The position numbers were made by a program, and so were the translations under genes. The notes beneath the pieces are model-generated. The model was not told where the DNA came from. It worked only from the letters and a program-made list of their open reading frames with translations, and did no database searches. Positions 46,861 to 60,250 of a DNA stretch of 64,000 bases are shown piece by piece; position 1 is the first letter of the stretch, and every line of letters begins with the position of its first letter. The stretch covers positions 33,233,363 through 33,297,362 of the forward strand of contig NC_044005.1 of the NCBI RefSeq assembly GCF_900496995.4. The letters run 5' to 3'. Source of the DNA: Aquila chrysaetos chrysaetos (Eukaryota > Chordata > Aves > Accipitriformes > Accipitridae).

Positions 46861-49800
46861 ATACTCAGGTCACAGAATGAGGAAGGAACTGGAGCTCTTT
46901 GACAGTAGCTGGAAAGAGTTTGGGAGGGTAATTCATGTTTGTAGCCAGTTTTCTATCAATGCTTGAAAGTAAAGTCTGTGGGCTGAGTAAGTTCTGGCAA
47001 TCAGTAATTAGTCTCCATGTTGTGAGGGTCACTATCTTTGATTTAAAACTCACTCAGTGCTCAGTTGAAATGTTGGTTGTGCTTGGGTATTTTTCCCAAT
47101 AAGTTATCATTGCAGAAGAGCATTCTTAGAGTTATTTGTACTTACTTTAACAGCACTCAAGCTATTAAACTGTGCCGTGACTATTCCATAGGGTAAAACT
47201 CTAGCTCTTTTGATGTATTAGTTATTACTGTAGTGGGTGGTGAAGATTTCACCCAATTTTATGCTTGTGGAAGTTGAAAAATCAAACTCAATTGCATTAC
47301 GTAGCCAATAGAATGAAATTGGAAGATGATCTCATTCTTAAGTCTTTTGGTGTTATGGTTAGTCCTTTTTCTTTTCCATTATGTTGAGGACCTAGACATT
47401 GGAAGTTGCACTCTTTTTTCCTTTCAAAGTTGAAAAACTTTCACAAATTTAAGAAGCTCTTATATGCAATGTAACTTTTCATTCTCCTAAAGCATCTGTT
47501 TGCAGTTGGTAAACAAGAAGTTGCACAGTGTATTGTGAATTAGGTTTGCAGCCTCTAATCAACACTTCTGTTACCTACCTGTTGGTATTCCCATGACAGA
47601 TACTGAAAAAGGAAGTGCAGAAAAAATACACAAGCTCTGGAACTCATTTTGCACATTGAGAAATTCATGTCATTGTAGCATCTTTGTTGGTGCACTGTGA
47701 TGAAAGAGGTTGGATTAGCACATTTTTTTGCTTGGTAGACAGAATTAAGTGGTGCATTTTCTTGCGATAGTAAAACTTAATTTAAAACCAAATTTGAATC
47801 TTAAGATAATTTTACATGACTATTTTAGTGCTGGTAGAGAAATTGAGGTAGTTTAAATACTACGTTCAATATCAGTATTTAAAGTCATTTTTCATTTTGC
47901 TCAGTGTATCTATCTGCTTTGCACTATTGATCAGGGACAATAGTGCAGGTTTTAAATTCATATTGCAGTTGAGTATCTTAACAGGATATAATATTTTATA
48001 TGTGTTTCATTGAGTGAGGTATGTATGCAGATTTTGTTTAACTTTTTTCCTGTAATCTTTTTGCTTTTAACATTATGTAGCAACTACTATGTTATATAGC
48101 AAAATATGTATCTATTTTTACAGATTTTAAATACTTCTTTAAAAATCTGTTCAAGCTTAAGTAAATTCTTTTTAGGCCACAACAAAATTTGGCCAGTTTT
48201 GAGTAAATGGAATACTGATGGACTTCCTTAGGAAACTGCTGTTAAGTAACAACTTTATTGAATCTATGTGCTTCTATGTACAGAAGCACTTTTGTTGCTT
48301 TGATGACAGTAGCTGATCAGGTACAGAATGATAAGTATTATGACTTTGCTCTTTAGAATTATTAATTTGTATTTTTATTATTTTATATTTTTATTATAGA
48401 GCCCTTTTTGCAAGCCGATGTTTTTTCGCAAAATCTTTGACTTGGGTAGCACTGATACAGTTTCAGCTATGATTCCAGTTGTAAGAGGGCTTGTCCAGCA
48501 GGACTTCTAGTGGTGTCATCTCCAGATTTCCCTGACAGTTTTGTATGGATGTTTTGAAGTCCTGCTTTAGTTAACATATCTAGATACGAATAGTGACATG
48601 CCAGTGCTTTGTATTTTTATTAAGCTTGTATTTGCTGCCATCAAAGGAATTACACTACTGATTGCATTGTGAGGGGAGAGTTTTTATAAGCCTTTTGGAG
48701 GCTCTCAACCTCAGTTTCAATTAGATATTGCTAGTATATGTGTGAGATTAACACTTAAAATGTAATTTCATTAGATAAAAATGGAATAAAACAGGGGTAT
48801 ACAGTTTTCACTTAATTTTTTTTGTTTAAATTCAATTCCGTTTTCCCTAACATTTCTTCTCTATTTACGTAATAATGCCCAAAGGTGAGGTCCTAAGATG
48901 TTTCTCATTATACAAAGCACTTTTTACCCTTAATTTATAAATAATGTGTATTTAGGGTATGAAACCTTAAAAGGAAAGATCACGCCTACTGACAAATCTG
49001 TCTTACTCCATATTTTAAAACACCATTATGGTCATCACCAAAATCTTTTTCATAAATAGTACTAGAGTGCTAAGGACCCAATGATCCAGTGGACACTGGT
49101 ATTTTATATTTTTCAGGAGCACAGTGGAGCTGAGCTGATCCTGCCTCAACTTCCTCTACGTTTTCTGGGACCATGAAAGAACTGGCAACCCTACCTTTTA
49201 ACATTGACTTATTTTAGGTCATGTCTGTAAACTATTCATCAAATCCCAAGATCAGAGAATTATTTGTGATAATTTGTAAGACACTTTTAAGAAGGAGCTA
49301 AAATGACTAGGATTTCAGGCACTGAGAATTTTTATTTGCTATTGTACTTGCATCAGTTTCACAAATATTTTTAATATTTGAATACTAGCAGGGGAGCATA
49401 AAGACTCAAGATTGAAAAATCATTTATCCGACACATCCCCTTTCAAAAGAACTGTTCACTTAAGGAAGCTAATGTATTTTTTCTGTACAAATAATGGCCT
49501 GAAATTGTAAATAAATATGGAAATTATTTTATATTTTATGTATTTGGTGTTAATTTTATTTAAATACTTACCACAGATAAGTGCCATTTTAAATATCTTA
49601 ACTTTTGTAACTGTGACTTAGCTCACCTTGTTTTGTAAGGTGCATGCAATTAAATTTTTCACACTTTTTATCTGACATTTTTGTTTTCATTAGAATTCTG
49701 ATTAAAACTCTGATTTTGCACAACTGCATATATAACCCATTCTTGTCTAATGAGAACCTTTCATATGCTTTCAGTAGGAGCTAGATTCTTATGCTTATGG

Positions 49801-52800
49801 CACTGCATTTTATTTTCTTGCACTGAGTATGGACTAAAACACCAATAAAGCCATGACTGCTTTAATGTTGATGGTTTGGGATTTTACCAGGCAATGCTGG
49901 TCATTTTGTTGCAATTAAGATAAGAAGATTTAACACCCTCCCCCTGCCCCCCCCCCCCCCCCAAAAAAAACCCACCAAAACCAAACAACCCCCAAACCTA
50001 CATAAAGTAATTTATGTTGTTTTTTTGAGATAATGTGACCCGTTTGTGTGAATAAATAGGAGTAATAACAATAGTCTCTCCCCCCACACCCCCATGTTCA
50101 AAATCGACCTAATGAAAGCAGACAGTGGGATATTAATTTAAGACCCTGATTTTATGGAAGTGATATAGCATAGAGGATCTTCATGGTATTTTATTGATGA
50201 CTTCAAGAAGTAAGTTGCAAGTCAGAAGAAATCCATTGTATATGAAAACTCACTTGAATGATACCTTGGACCTGTTTGTTGGTCTTTGTTTCTAAGTTTG
50301 ATTTTGGACCATGTGTAGAGTCCTCAGACTCATCTCTTTAGGTCCCATATTAATTAACTGTTTTCTGTAGAAGCAGCATGGAAAAAACACTTATATTAAG
50401 TCAGTGAGAAATCATTGTGCATTTGCTGATATTTTTGGTTTGGTTTCACAGAGGACATTAATGTATACTTGTGTGTAGCTTTAAGTGAAAGCATACCGTG
50501 TTTAGAATTTTGCACTTTCAATAATTATTGATAATATAGATTTTCCTTTACAGTTTTGCGACTTGCAGAATTTCTTCCAGTAAGCAGCCCTATATACAGT
50601 CTCCCTCTTAGATGCAGATGTATGTGCTCTGTCTTGCATTCTCTTTCATACACACATGGATGCATGTACAGGATGGGATGCAGTTTTGACTTAAGAGTTA
50701 GATTTGCTATATTGAGCAGATATAACCATATCTTTCATTTGATACACAAATCTTTTCTGTTGTAATGGTTCATTTTATGAACTTATGTTCATTTTTTCTC
50801 AGTTAAATTAATTTTCAAAATTAAAACCAATAACGTGCATTTATGTATTTAGCAATGATAAAGTCCAATGTAAATGTAAAATCTTAGTTTTACTTTACTC
50901 CTTTATTTTCATGGTTTTAAAAGATGCACATACATAGAAAGAGATAATGAATCTTTAAATTCTCAGATTGTATTTTCTTATACATTTGCTTTATGTTCTT
51001 ATTTAAAATGTCCATATTTAGTATGTATTTATTTACAAAAGCACGAGTTAGTGTGTTTTCTTCATGTGTAATTTTGATCCCCATTAGCTGACTTGTAATA
51101 TTCTCTGGATATACTTCTAGAAGTAGTCTTCAGTAATTACAAAAAACAGTGTGTTATTGGTCAATGCTTTCAGAATAATAGATAATTTCACTTTGCTATG
51201 AGAACACAGTTCTTAGAATTTCCATTCTGAAAATTAGCTTACAAAAACAAGATGACAAGGGACAAATCATACAATAAAAAGTAATGTTTTAGTTAAAAGC
51301 ATGGATCAAAACTGAGGTCTAAACAGTGTTGGTTCTGCAGAATAAGCTGTATCTAATCCAGTCCAGCAATTAAATGATGGCAAAGGCCTCTTACTGTATG
51401 CGTAGTCTCAGATCAGTTCAAAAATTAGGTTAAAAGTTTTAAGCCTCTGGGGTAGATGCTGTATGCTTATTTATAAAGTGAATGCACTATAGGTGCACAG
51501 CCATTTTAAGAGAGTCCCATTGGAGACTTTCAGAAGCTGTTACACTGCTTAAAATAGGAAAACCATTTGTTTCCTTTACAGGCAGAGAATTAAATACAAA
51601 AGTCTTTCTGGCAATATTAATATTGTATTCTTAATCTATTGTTGATTACATGCAATAACTGCTACTGTTTTATTAGATGACTGTTGGAAAATATAGAAAC
51701 TCACAGCATAAAGGGAGTGATGAAAACTTCCTATAGCCAAAGGTCACATAGTGACAGTAGAACTGCTACAGAAGAGGGAGAATAGCTATGGAAGACCTGT
51801 GCAATATAATTTCTGAATATCTCTGAAAAAAGAGATACAGTACTGATGATTTTGTAGAGTAATCCTCTTTTCTGTTCCCTTCCCACACACTACCACTCTT
51901 TTGTCTGTCCTTCTGAACCATTCTGTATTTTCTGTGTAGATTCTTTAATGTTGCTTAAGAACTTGCCAAATTGTAGCAGCAAACATGAGACTGAAGTATT
52001 TAAAATCCCTGCTTCACCTGCAGAGTTGCTCAGTAAGACCTGAAGTTTTGAAATTGAACTAAAATTTATAAGAGGTCAAAAAAAAAAAAAAAAGCCAATA
52101 ATTGGTCATTGCCATTCCAGAAATTCATATGTAGAAATTTTAAATAAACTCTATTTTAACATTAAGGCTGCCTGGGCATCATAAAAGAAACCTGCCAGAG
52201 GGCCTCTGTTTTGGGAGATGAGCCAATAACTTGATTCATTACTTTTATGATATTGTATGGCTCAGTTTTTGCTGGGAGTCCCCACTTTCACTTTAAAATC
52301 ATCACTGTATGATCACTCTTGTATGTGTTTTCTGTTGGTTCTGTAGTATAATGTGAAGAAGCCTTTTGCCTGTAACTATTGATAGTTTGACAATTACACG
52401 TATCTCTTCTTTTTATGATGGTTGTTAAAAAACATGGTCATTTGATAAGCAACAAGAAAGAAGATCAATGCATCAATGGTGAAAGATTCTACAGAGATAA
52501 ATAAATTCAGGAGATTCAGAAGTTTAACTTCTGAGCCCAGTGCAGCATAATTTTTACATTTCTGTAAGTGTAATTGAGGAAAAGCTTAGAGCACCAAAAT
52601 ATTCTGTATATGATTTCTGAGTAATGGATCCGATTTTCATTAATTATACTTGAGATTTAAATTAAATTTTATTGTGAGAAATTTTCCATATGTTTCACTG
52701 GAAATACTGAATAGATTTATACTAATTTGGTACTCTGGAGTGGTGACAGAGGTCTGAACGTGTCCTACCTTCTCTGGCTGACTCATCCTGCTTTGATCAA

Positions 52801-53449
52801 TTAAATCTTTAGTATGTTGAAGTTACACTTCACTTTGCCTTGGCCAGCAATAATTACTGAGAATTTATTTAGACTTGATAGCAGTATGCTAATGGCTCTC
52901 TGATTGGAAGCTCTGTTATTAACTAGTGCAGCAAAGCCATGTTAAAATGTATTTTAATACTAAAGGTCTAATTAATAAACACATTATTTCTCATTTTGTG
53001 GAAAGTTACCTGATAACTTGAATGTTGGCATTTTATCTAGGTAGATCATTCTGTCTTACCTTTCCATGGTTGACCTTTTAGGGAAAATACTTGTTTTAGG
53101 TGCTTGAATCATCACATATTTTGAGCTAAATGAGCTCAATATCTGCTGTGGTATTTACAGAAATGAAGATGGGGGTTGGAACAACCTTGTCTTAATCACA
53201 GCAATATAACATGGAAGTAGTAGTCAGATAAACTAAACAGGAATAGACAGGATTTCTGACACTTAATTTTAAAATTTTATCTAGGTTTATCTAGGATAAA
53301 CCATCAGACTTGCACTTGATCCCTTCCCTTTGAATTCTCATGTGCTAACTATAATACTTTTACTCTCCACCTACTAGTTGTTACTGTTGTCTTAGATCTT
53401 GCTGCAGTCATCGAATCCTATATAAAAACAAGATTGGAATTACCACTTG
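46861..53449. other. Intron 2 segment I: AT-rich, mostly unique
   Basis: It contains a C16 run plus A/C tract at 49947-49998 and a 16-base A run at 52078-52093. No gene or further transposon recognised. Stretches such as 52160-52290 look compositionally balanced and could be conserved noncoding sequence, which cannot be judged from one genome. Confidence 0.5.
49947..49998. repeat. C16 run followed by A/C-rich tract
   Basis: Sixteen C (49947-49962), eight A, then CCCACC, CCAAA and CAACCC-type repetition. Confidence 0.88.
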
Positions 53450-53470
53450 AGGCTATTTGTCAAATAGCCT
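53450..53470. repeat. Perfect 21-bp inverted repeat, 10-bp arms, 1-nt centre
   Basis: AGGCTATTTG (53450-53459), T, CAAATAGCCT (53461-53470). Confidence 0.85.
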
Positions 53471-56400
53471 AAATAACTTACACTTCACAAGTTATTAGAG
53501 AAGTAATGTAGGATCATGGTTATAAAATGAACTTAGGTTTTTAAACAGTAAAATTTTGTGACTTTTACTGTTTGATTTTTGTTTGTTGCTATCTTAAGTT
53601 GTGACAAACCTTACAGCTCTTCCCTGTTATTTTGTGCTTTTTGCTTAACTGCAGGAAGGAAAAAAACCCAGACTAAGCTTTCCTGCACTTATTTCCATCC
53701 AAATATGACTATACGAAAATGGTTGTTGTGTGTCAAGTCTGTTTTATTTTAGCTTTGAGTCTGTGATGTGTAGTTAGCAAGAGTGAATTATGTGTGGGTT
53801 TTTTAATGAGGCTCCATTTTGTCTGCCACACTTGGTCAGCTGCTTGACACTTGTGGGAAAAAATATTACTGAAGAGATAAGTAGCTTAAAATCCATTTCA
53901 AAGGGATTGCATGTTAGGCCAGTCAGTGACCTTGAATTTGACTCTTACATGGTGTAAAGTCGGTGTAGAGAGTTGTGTCATCAGGGTAACTCTGGTTACC
54001 TAGAGTTAGTAAATTGCAGTAACAAGTATGATGGTTTTAAGTGTGTGAAATGCTATGGATTAGTGCGTGGTGTGACCTTAGATGTGAAAACAGGACTCTT
54101 GAGGATTTTATATTTGCTCTTAACATTTCCTGAGTGTAAATGTTCTAGTCCTTCTAACTAGGGTGTCTATAGATGAATCACATGCACCCCAAGTTTACAT
54201 TTAATTTTTTAAAACCGGTGACTCCTTTTTTGTAACAGAGAATGTGTTTTCTCCAATTAAGCTTTATTATCTTGAGATAATGAAATGATTCTGTTTTGTT
54301 GTTTTGGAAGAACTACTGTGTTCATATTTCACAGTGTGAAACATAGGTGTGTGGGAACACTGGATGGCCAGGTAATAGAATATTTAGCCAAATCTTCACA
54401 GCGCAATCAGCTTCTGAGTGTCTTTAGAACAATCTGAATAAGAATTATTTCCAGCCTCATTTCATATGAATATTGTTTTCCTGTTGAACTGTCAGTAGGC
54501 TTGATAAAAGCTCATTTGTAGTATACATTCATATTTCTAAGTGTCTATATGTTACGTTACATACCTTATTGAGGAAAGGTTTTAGGCATGATTTCAAGCT
54601 GCATAAAACAGAACTTATATTAAAGAAAATACCACTTTTGGTGATGTCTCTCTAGCACTTGAATAAAGGTGTCTTGAAGCACCTCTGACTTTCATGCATC
54701 TGAAGTATGCCAACTAATAAAATATCCGTGCCTTCAAAATCTTGTACAGTTAAGATTTAATATTATTCTTCTCATAAATTAGTACAATGTTGAACAAATT
54801 TGTTTTGCAGGTGCATTTTTCTGAGACTTTTAAATTTTTTCTTTCAAAATTAAAATAAGTTATTGCTGCTTACAAATGAAAAGACCCATTCAAAATGCTA
54901 TGTTTTTATTTCCTGAATTAACTAATATTGACAAGGTTGTCCTTCAGAGGGTTGTAATACAGTATTTAATTATCAACTCTAGCTTCCTTTAATAGCCTCT
55001 GTAACAAGAGCATAATTATCTTGCATATAATCATTGGCTGATACACTTAGCAGCCCATCTATGATTCATTCTTTGCAATTACTCATACTTTGTAGCCTTG
55101 AGACATAAAGAACTCCATGCTTTTCTTGGCAATTAAGTATTGTTAATGGTTAAAGGTATTCTAATTTTTCCCATTCTACTTTGGCAATGTTCTTGAATCT
55201 AGTTAGAAGTGGCATCTTCTAGGCTGTGTGAGAGTTCAGTCTCAAATAACCAAATGGCTATTTGGTACTTGAGCTGTCCCTTGACTGTCCAAATTAATAA
55301 CAAGCAGTTGGATGTCGTACTTGGGTACCAAATTGTGGTAACTGGAAAGTTATCTAAATGCCAGATAAACCAATTAGGAAGGTATGACTACTTCTGAGTT
55401 TAGAGAAAGTATTTTAGATAACATTTAATAATACATAATAATGAAGTCTTCAGAGCGTTAGCAGGATGAGCTATTTCAGCTTGAGCTGCAACAAGGTCAG
55501 CTCTTACCTACTAACGATAGACTAATGATAGTCCAAATTCACAACATAATAGAATATTAAACTTGGTTTTAGTGGGCAGAGGTTGACAGTTTCTTCTTAG
55601 TTCTTGTGGCTAATAGAAAATAATATAAGAGCAAGAACTCTCGAAGCTTTCAGTTTTATTGCGATGTATATGCAGTAAAGTTGTAAATAAAAATATGCAA
55701 AGCCAAAGGTATACTATGTTAAGTAATATACAACCATTAAAAGCTGAAATTGCCATAGTTTAAATTTTCGTAAAACAGCAGCATGCATTTTATTTTAGAG
55801 TAGCAGTGTTTATATGCTTTTAATTCTAGTATCTTCATGTTGATTGCAGTAATTTACCATATTTGACTTTTCCTTGTGCAGTGGGATCATTTTAAAGTGT
55901 TTTGGAAATTTTTTTTTTTTTTCATATCAACTTTGCCTATTTTAATATGTTGGAAAAATCCAGTGGTCACTTTGAATGGGATAAGGTATATTGAGAAATC
56001 CGCGATCTTATTTTTTGATGAAAAACAATGTGTTTTTATAATAATTTTGTCTATTACCTTTTTCAGATATAACAGATCAGTATGAATTACCAATATATCA
56101 AAACAAGAATATTGCAATAACAAATCAAAATAGAATTTTTTATACAATATTTTTACATTAACTAAAATGATAGCTTCTTACCTGTTCAGAAATGTACAAG
56201 CATGAGTAATAAATGTATTTTGTGTGCTTTCTGGTAGTTTGCTTTCTTACTAATGAAATTTCTGAAGTGTAATAAAATATATTTTAGCTCATCATGTTTC
56301 TACCACCTTCCAGGCATATTATCATTATCTCCTGTGTTGAAATTTTTCATTTATACTAGTCTTAAGCTTGAAATAATTGAAGTTGTCTAAACACTTATCT

Positions 56401-57974
56401 ACTTCTGATAAAGTACATACGTTCAGCTTTAGTTAAAATCAGTTTTTCAAAATTCATTAAAGTTCTCTACCATTAAGGAAAGCTCAATGTCAATCGCCAG
56501 CAATTGAAACTATATCATTTTCAGGTATGTGAGTGGGCTATGTCTTTGAAACTTTAAACAAGAAATTCTAATGGTCTTCCCCTAATCTCATGTTAACAGC
56601 ACCCTCCAATCAAAAACTAAAAGGCTCTTCCAAGCATCCCCCAAACATGGTGGCTTCCTAGTCTTACTGTCATGTGAGCTGTAGACATAGTAGTACATAA
56701 GTAGCCACTAGCTGTGTCTAGAAAAAAAACCCACAAACTGTTTCTGGATCCTCATGTTAAGAACAACAGTGTTTGTGCTTCTTAAAGCTTGTTCATTTCC
56801 TAATGAACAAGTCTGTGTAGTGATATGCTAAGTTTAGTGGAGTTCTAGTTCTGATTTGTGACATTTTTACAGATTTTTATTTTAATCTTAGTTGTGAATT
56901 TCATAGGGATGCAGTACTTTGGATATTCTTTGCCAAGCAGTCACTATTTTACTGAGCGGCATTTAGCCTCTCAAACAAACAAATTGTTGTTGGAGCAGCA
57001 GAGGATGACTGTCACCAAGTCCTGACTTAGACAAGGATCTCCTTATGAGGCTTTAAAGTTCTTACTGTTGCCACCCTGACAATCTGTATCTAATCTTGGA
57101 ATTGGGGCTGGGCAGCATCTCTCTTTACTTTATATTTGCATCTGCCTCAGTTACATTTGGTTTATTCTCTGACTTTATTCTTCACTGCGCATGCTTGCAT
57201 GCACTTTCTCTGAAATACATTATGGAGTACAATCTTGTTCTGTCCCAAAGCAGGAGATGAAAGCTTTGTGGTCTAACAATGAATAGATGTAAATATTGCA
57301 AAATTCAGTCTTGTATAAGTATATATGTACTTTATGGATGTACACTAGTTCTTAATTTTGTTATTGGAATAGCTTTTAAACTGAAATACAAGTCCTTAAT
57401 GTGAAAAAACCCCTGTTGTATGATTGGCATGTTGTAGTAGATCAAAAAATCAACTTTTATTTTAGTTTTAGTCTTCAAGTGAGCATCTCATTTGCCAGTA
57501 TTTAGAATGTATTATTGTGGAGAAGAGTAAGAGTGTTAGTGTTTGCTTTGTTCCAGATCTTCAATATATAATGTAGTGGTAACAGGCTTAAAGATACATA
57601 ATCACTAGTATTTCTAACTCAATAAGAAGACTACAATGCAATGTAACACTAAAGGGAAAATTGTTATTAAGGTATCTTTAAAAGCATATTTTTGCAACAC
57701 TGTTATAAACCTAGTTCCACAACTTGCAGTGTCTTAATGAGGGTGTCTTGTCATATTAGAGTGGTAAAATAAAGCCACCTTTTAAATAAACCATTGTCAA
57801 GTCATAGGGTTTGTTTTCTAAGACTGATTACAAATGAAAATGCAGGTTGTGTGTCTTGGATTCTGGAAGAATAGGGTAGTTGTTTTTCATGTAACTTTAC
57901 TTTTTGCTTTCAGAACACTGAGCAGGTGTTTGCACTTGCTTCTACTGTACAAGTTTCTGCTGTTTAAAGATGAT
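53471..57974. other. Intron 2 segment J: AT-rich, nothing recognised
   Basis: Unique-looking sequence. Short ORFs (53973-54161, 55209-55397, 55876-56085) have no family signature. Confidence 0.5.
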
Positions 57975-58072
57975 AACTAAATTGTCTAATTTAGTTTTAC
58001 TTAATTGTACAACTTAGACAATTTAATTTTGTAATTAAAGAAACTTAATTGTGTAACTTAGACAATTTAGTT
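57975..58072. repeat. Inverted/direct repeat cluster with 15-bp perfect arms
   Basis: AACTAAATTGTCTAA (57975-57989) is perfectly complementary to TTAGACAATTTAGTT (58058-58072). Within it, a 27-nt unit beginning ACTTAATTGT occurs twice (57999-58025 and 58043-58069) with two differences, 44 bp apart. The left arm can therefore pair with either direct copy. Confidence 0.85.
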
Positions 58073-58952
58073 TAAAAGGTTTACTGAAATGCCTTTCCAA
58101 AAGCATATGAAATTGCCTGTATATTTGTGTGTTTATATATAAAAGTAGGAGTTCCTTTGCAAACTACATGCTTCTGAATAGTTTTCCGCTTACATCTACA
58201 GTATTTTGGCTGACTTTATTCACAAAGTGAAACAATTTCTATTCAGTTACATTTCAGTTATGAAGAACTTAAGGGCAGCAAATATCTCCAATATTTTTTA
58301 TCCCTTTTTCTGTGTTCTATTCACATGTGTAAGAGCAGTCAGACTAAATAATTTCTAATGTATGCGGACCTTGTCTTCTATAAATTATTTTCTTCTCTTT
58401 CAGTTTTAGTAGTTGAGAAACAGGAAATACTGCACAACTGCTCTTTATTACTGCAGTAGAAAGCAAACATGAGAAGAAAATCAGCATGATTAAAAAATGT
58501 TTGAAATACACTTATGTCTTTTATACTGAACTGTACTTCCTTTAAAAGAAATGAAGTGAATGCACTTGAACTGCCACTACTGCATGACTCTGAATATTTG
58601 CATTCTATTCTTCACTAAATTTCTGTTCAGCAATCTAACTCTCAGGAGGGAATGCTTTGGATGTGAAGTCATTAATGCAATACTGATTTTAAGGAACTCA
58701 GCTGCCAGTTCTGTTTTGATAGGTTAATTAACCTAAGTTTGTGAGTTTGAGTATGCTCATTGAACATAGTTCTAAAAAAACAGCAGTTACACACAACATC
58801 CTGCTACTTTCTTCCTTTAGAGCTCTTGATCTGATTCTTCCTTCTTTTCTTCATGACCAATGTATATCCTTAAAGAATGAACAGTGTATGTTCATGTACC
58901 CATCTTATCTTTTTTCCAGGTGTATCAGATTCTTAGTGTGAATTTTAGCATT

Positions 58953-58972
58953 AAAAAAAAAAAAAAAAAAAA
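58953..58972. repeat. Poly(A) run, 20 bases
   Basis: Homopolymer following TTTTAGCATT; no retroposon body recognised upstream. Confidence 0.88.
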
Positions 58973-59175
58973 TCATTAAATTGAAATCGTCAGTGTAGAT
59001 GTTGACCCTTTATAGCAGTAGAACTTCTCTAAGTGTGCTACTGTGAAGGTGACCTGAAGTTTAGCAAGGATTTCTGTTGCTTGTTTTGTTCAAAATCTTT
59101 TTTTAATGTTAAAAACCCCTTGCCCCCCATTGCATCTAAATACCATATACTGGAGTAGAAGCAACTCCAAACTCT

Positions 59176-59199
59176 GTCCTAAAATGAAAATTTTAGGAC
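59176..59199 (+). repeat. Perfect 10-bp stem with GAAA tetraloop
   Basis: GTCCTAAAAT (59176-59185), GAAA, ATTTTAGGAC (59190-59199). A GNRA-type loop on a perfect 10-bp stem would be a stable hairpin in sense RNA. Confidence 0.8.
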
Positions 59200-60231
59200 T
59201 GAAGTAATAAAAAAGACTATAGACTGTATATCTTTGCTACTATTCAGATTCTTCTTTCCTTTTTAGAAAAGTATTGCCAAGAAGATGAGCAGTCATCTGT
59301 TTTTAAATACCTGACACCAGTTACAAAAACAATATGTTCACTTCCACAAAACCATGTTTAGAATGGGAAAATTAAATCAAATCAAATCCCCTATTTTAAA
59401 TATTTTTAGATTTCATGTGTGCTGTGATGTATTACAAAATATTATTTCATACTGTGAAAATATATGATAAAGTACAGGATATGTAAGCAGTAAAGCACAT
59501 CCACTCACTTGTATAGCAATGGGAAATATGGGAGTATACTGAAATTGTCAGAGAATATAAATATTCTGATTATATGTGTGTATATCTATTTTTTCTATGT
59601 TTTTTAAGACATAAGGAATAGATTCTTTTAAAATTTTTATGGAAATTGTCTTCCAGTAAACATAAGAACTTAAGTCTCTTGTAAAATGATGGAATGGATA
59701 AATAACCTTACAACCCTTAGAAGGAAATTCTGTTTGTGGCTATAGGTAGAAGAGAGAGAGAAACTTCAGGGAAAAAGTTGAAAGTAGTTGTATTACTGCA
59801 ATAGAATATATAAATTGCTTCTTTTTCTTATGGAGTTCTAGCTTGTTTGTTGGAGCAGCAGATATAACTTCTCTACAGAAATATTTTTCCTGTTATCTGT
59901 TAGATCATATTAATTGTATTGGGAATAAGTACATGAGTACCCAAATGTTTTAATTCCTCTGTAACAAATGGAGTAGCTGTAGTACAGTGGTGTTCATGTT
60001 TGTTTAAATGCATATTTGGTTCACTGAAAGATTCGCATTCCTCAGTACTTTCACCTCAAATTTATATCCATTTTAACATTGAAGAAAAAATGTGAGGAAA
60101 AACGTTTCAGCCCCAGACATTTACTGTTATCTTTCCTGAATCTTTTGTCATCAAATTTCTCCAAAACAACTCTATTAAATGGGATCTGAAATGAGTTTAA
60201 ATAGAATATTTTGATCTTTTCTTAAAGGTAA

Positions 60232-60250
60232 ATTTATTATTATTATTATA
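60232..60250. repeat. (TTA)n microsatellite
   Basis: Six or so TTA/ATT triplets. Confidence 0.75.

Noticed and set aside
56505..56530. ATTTTCAG|GTATGT recursive-type junction
   Set aside because: Short tract, weaker donor, no RS-exon structure.
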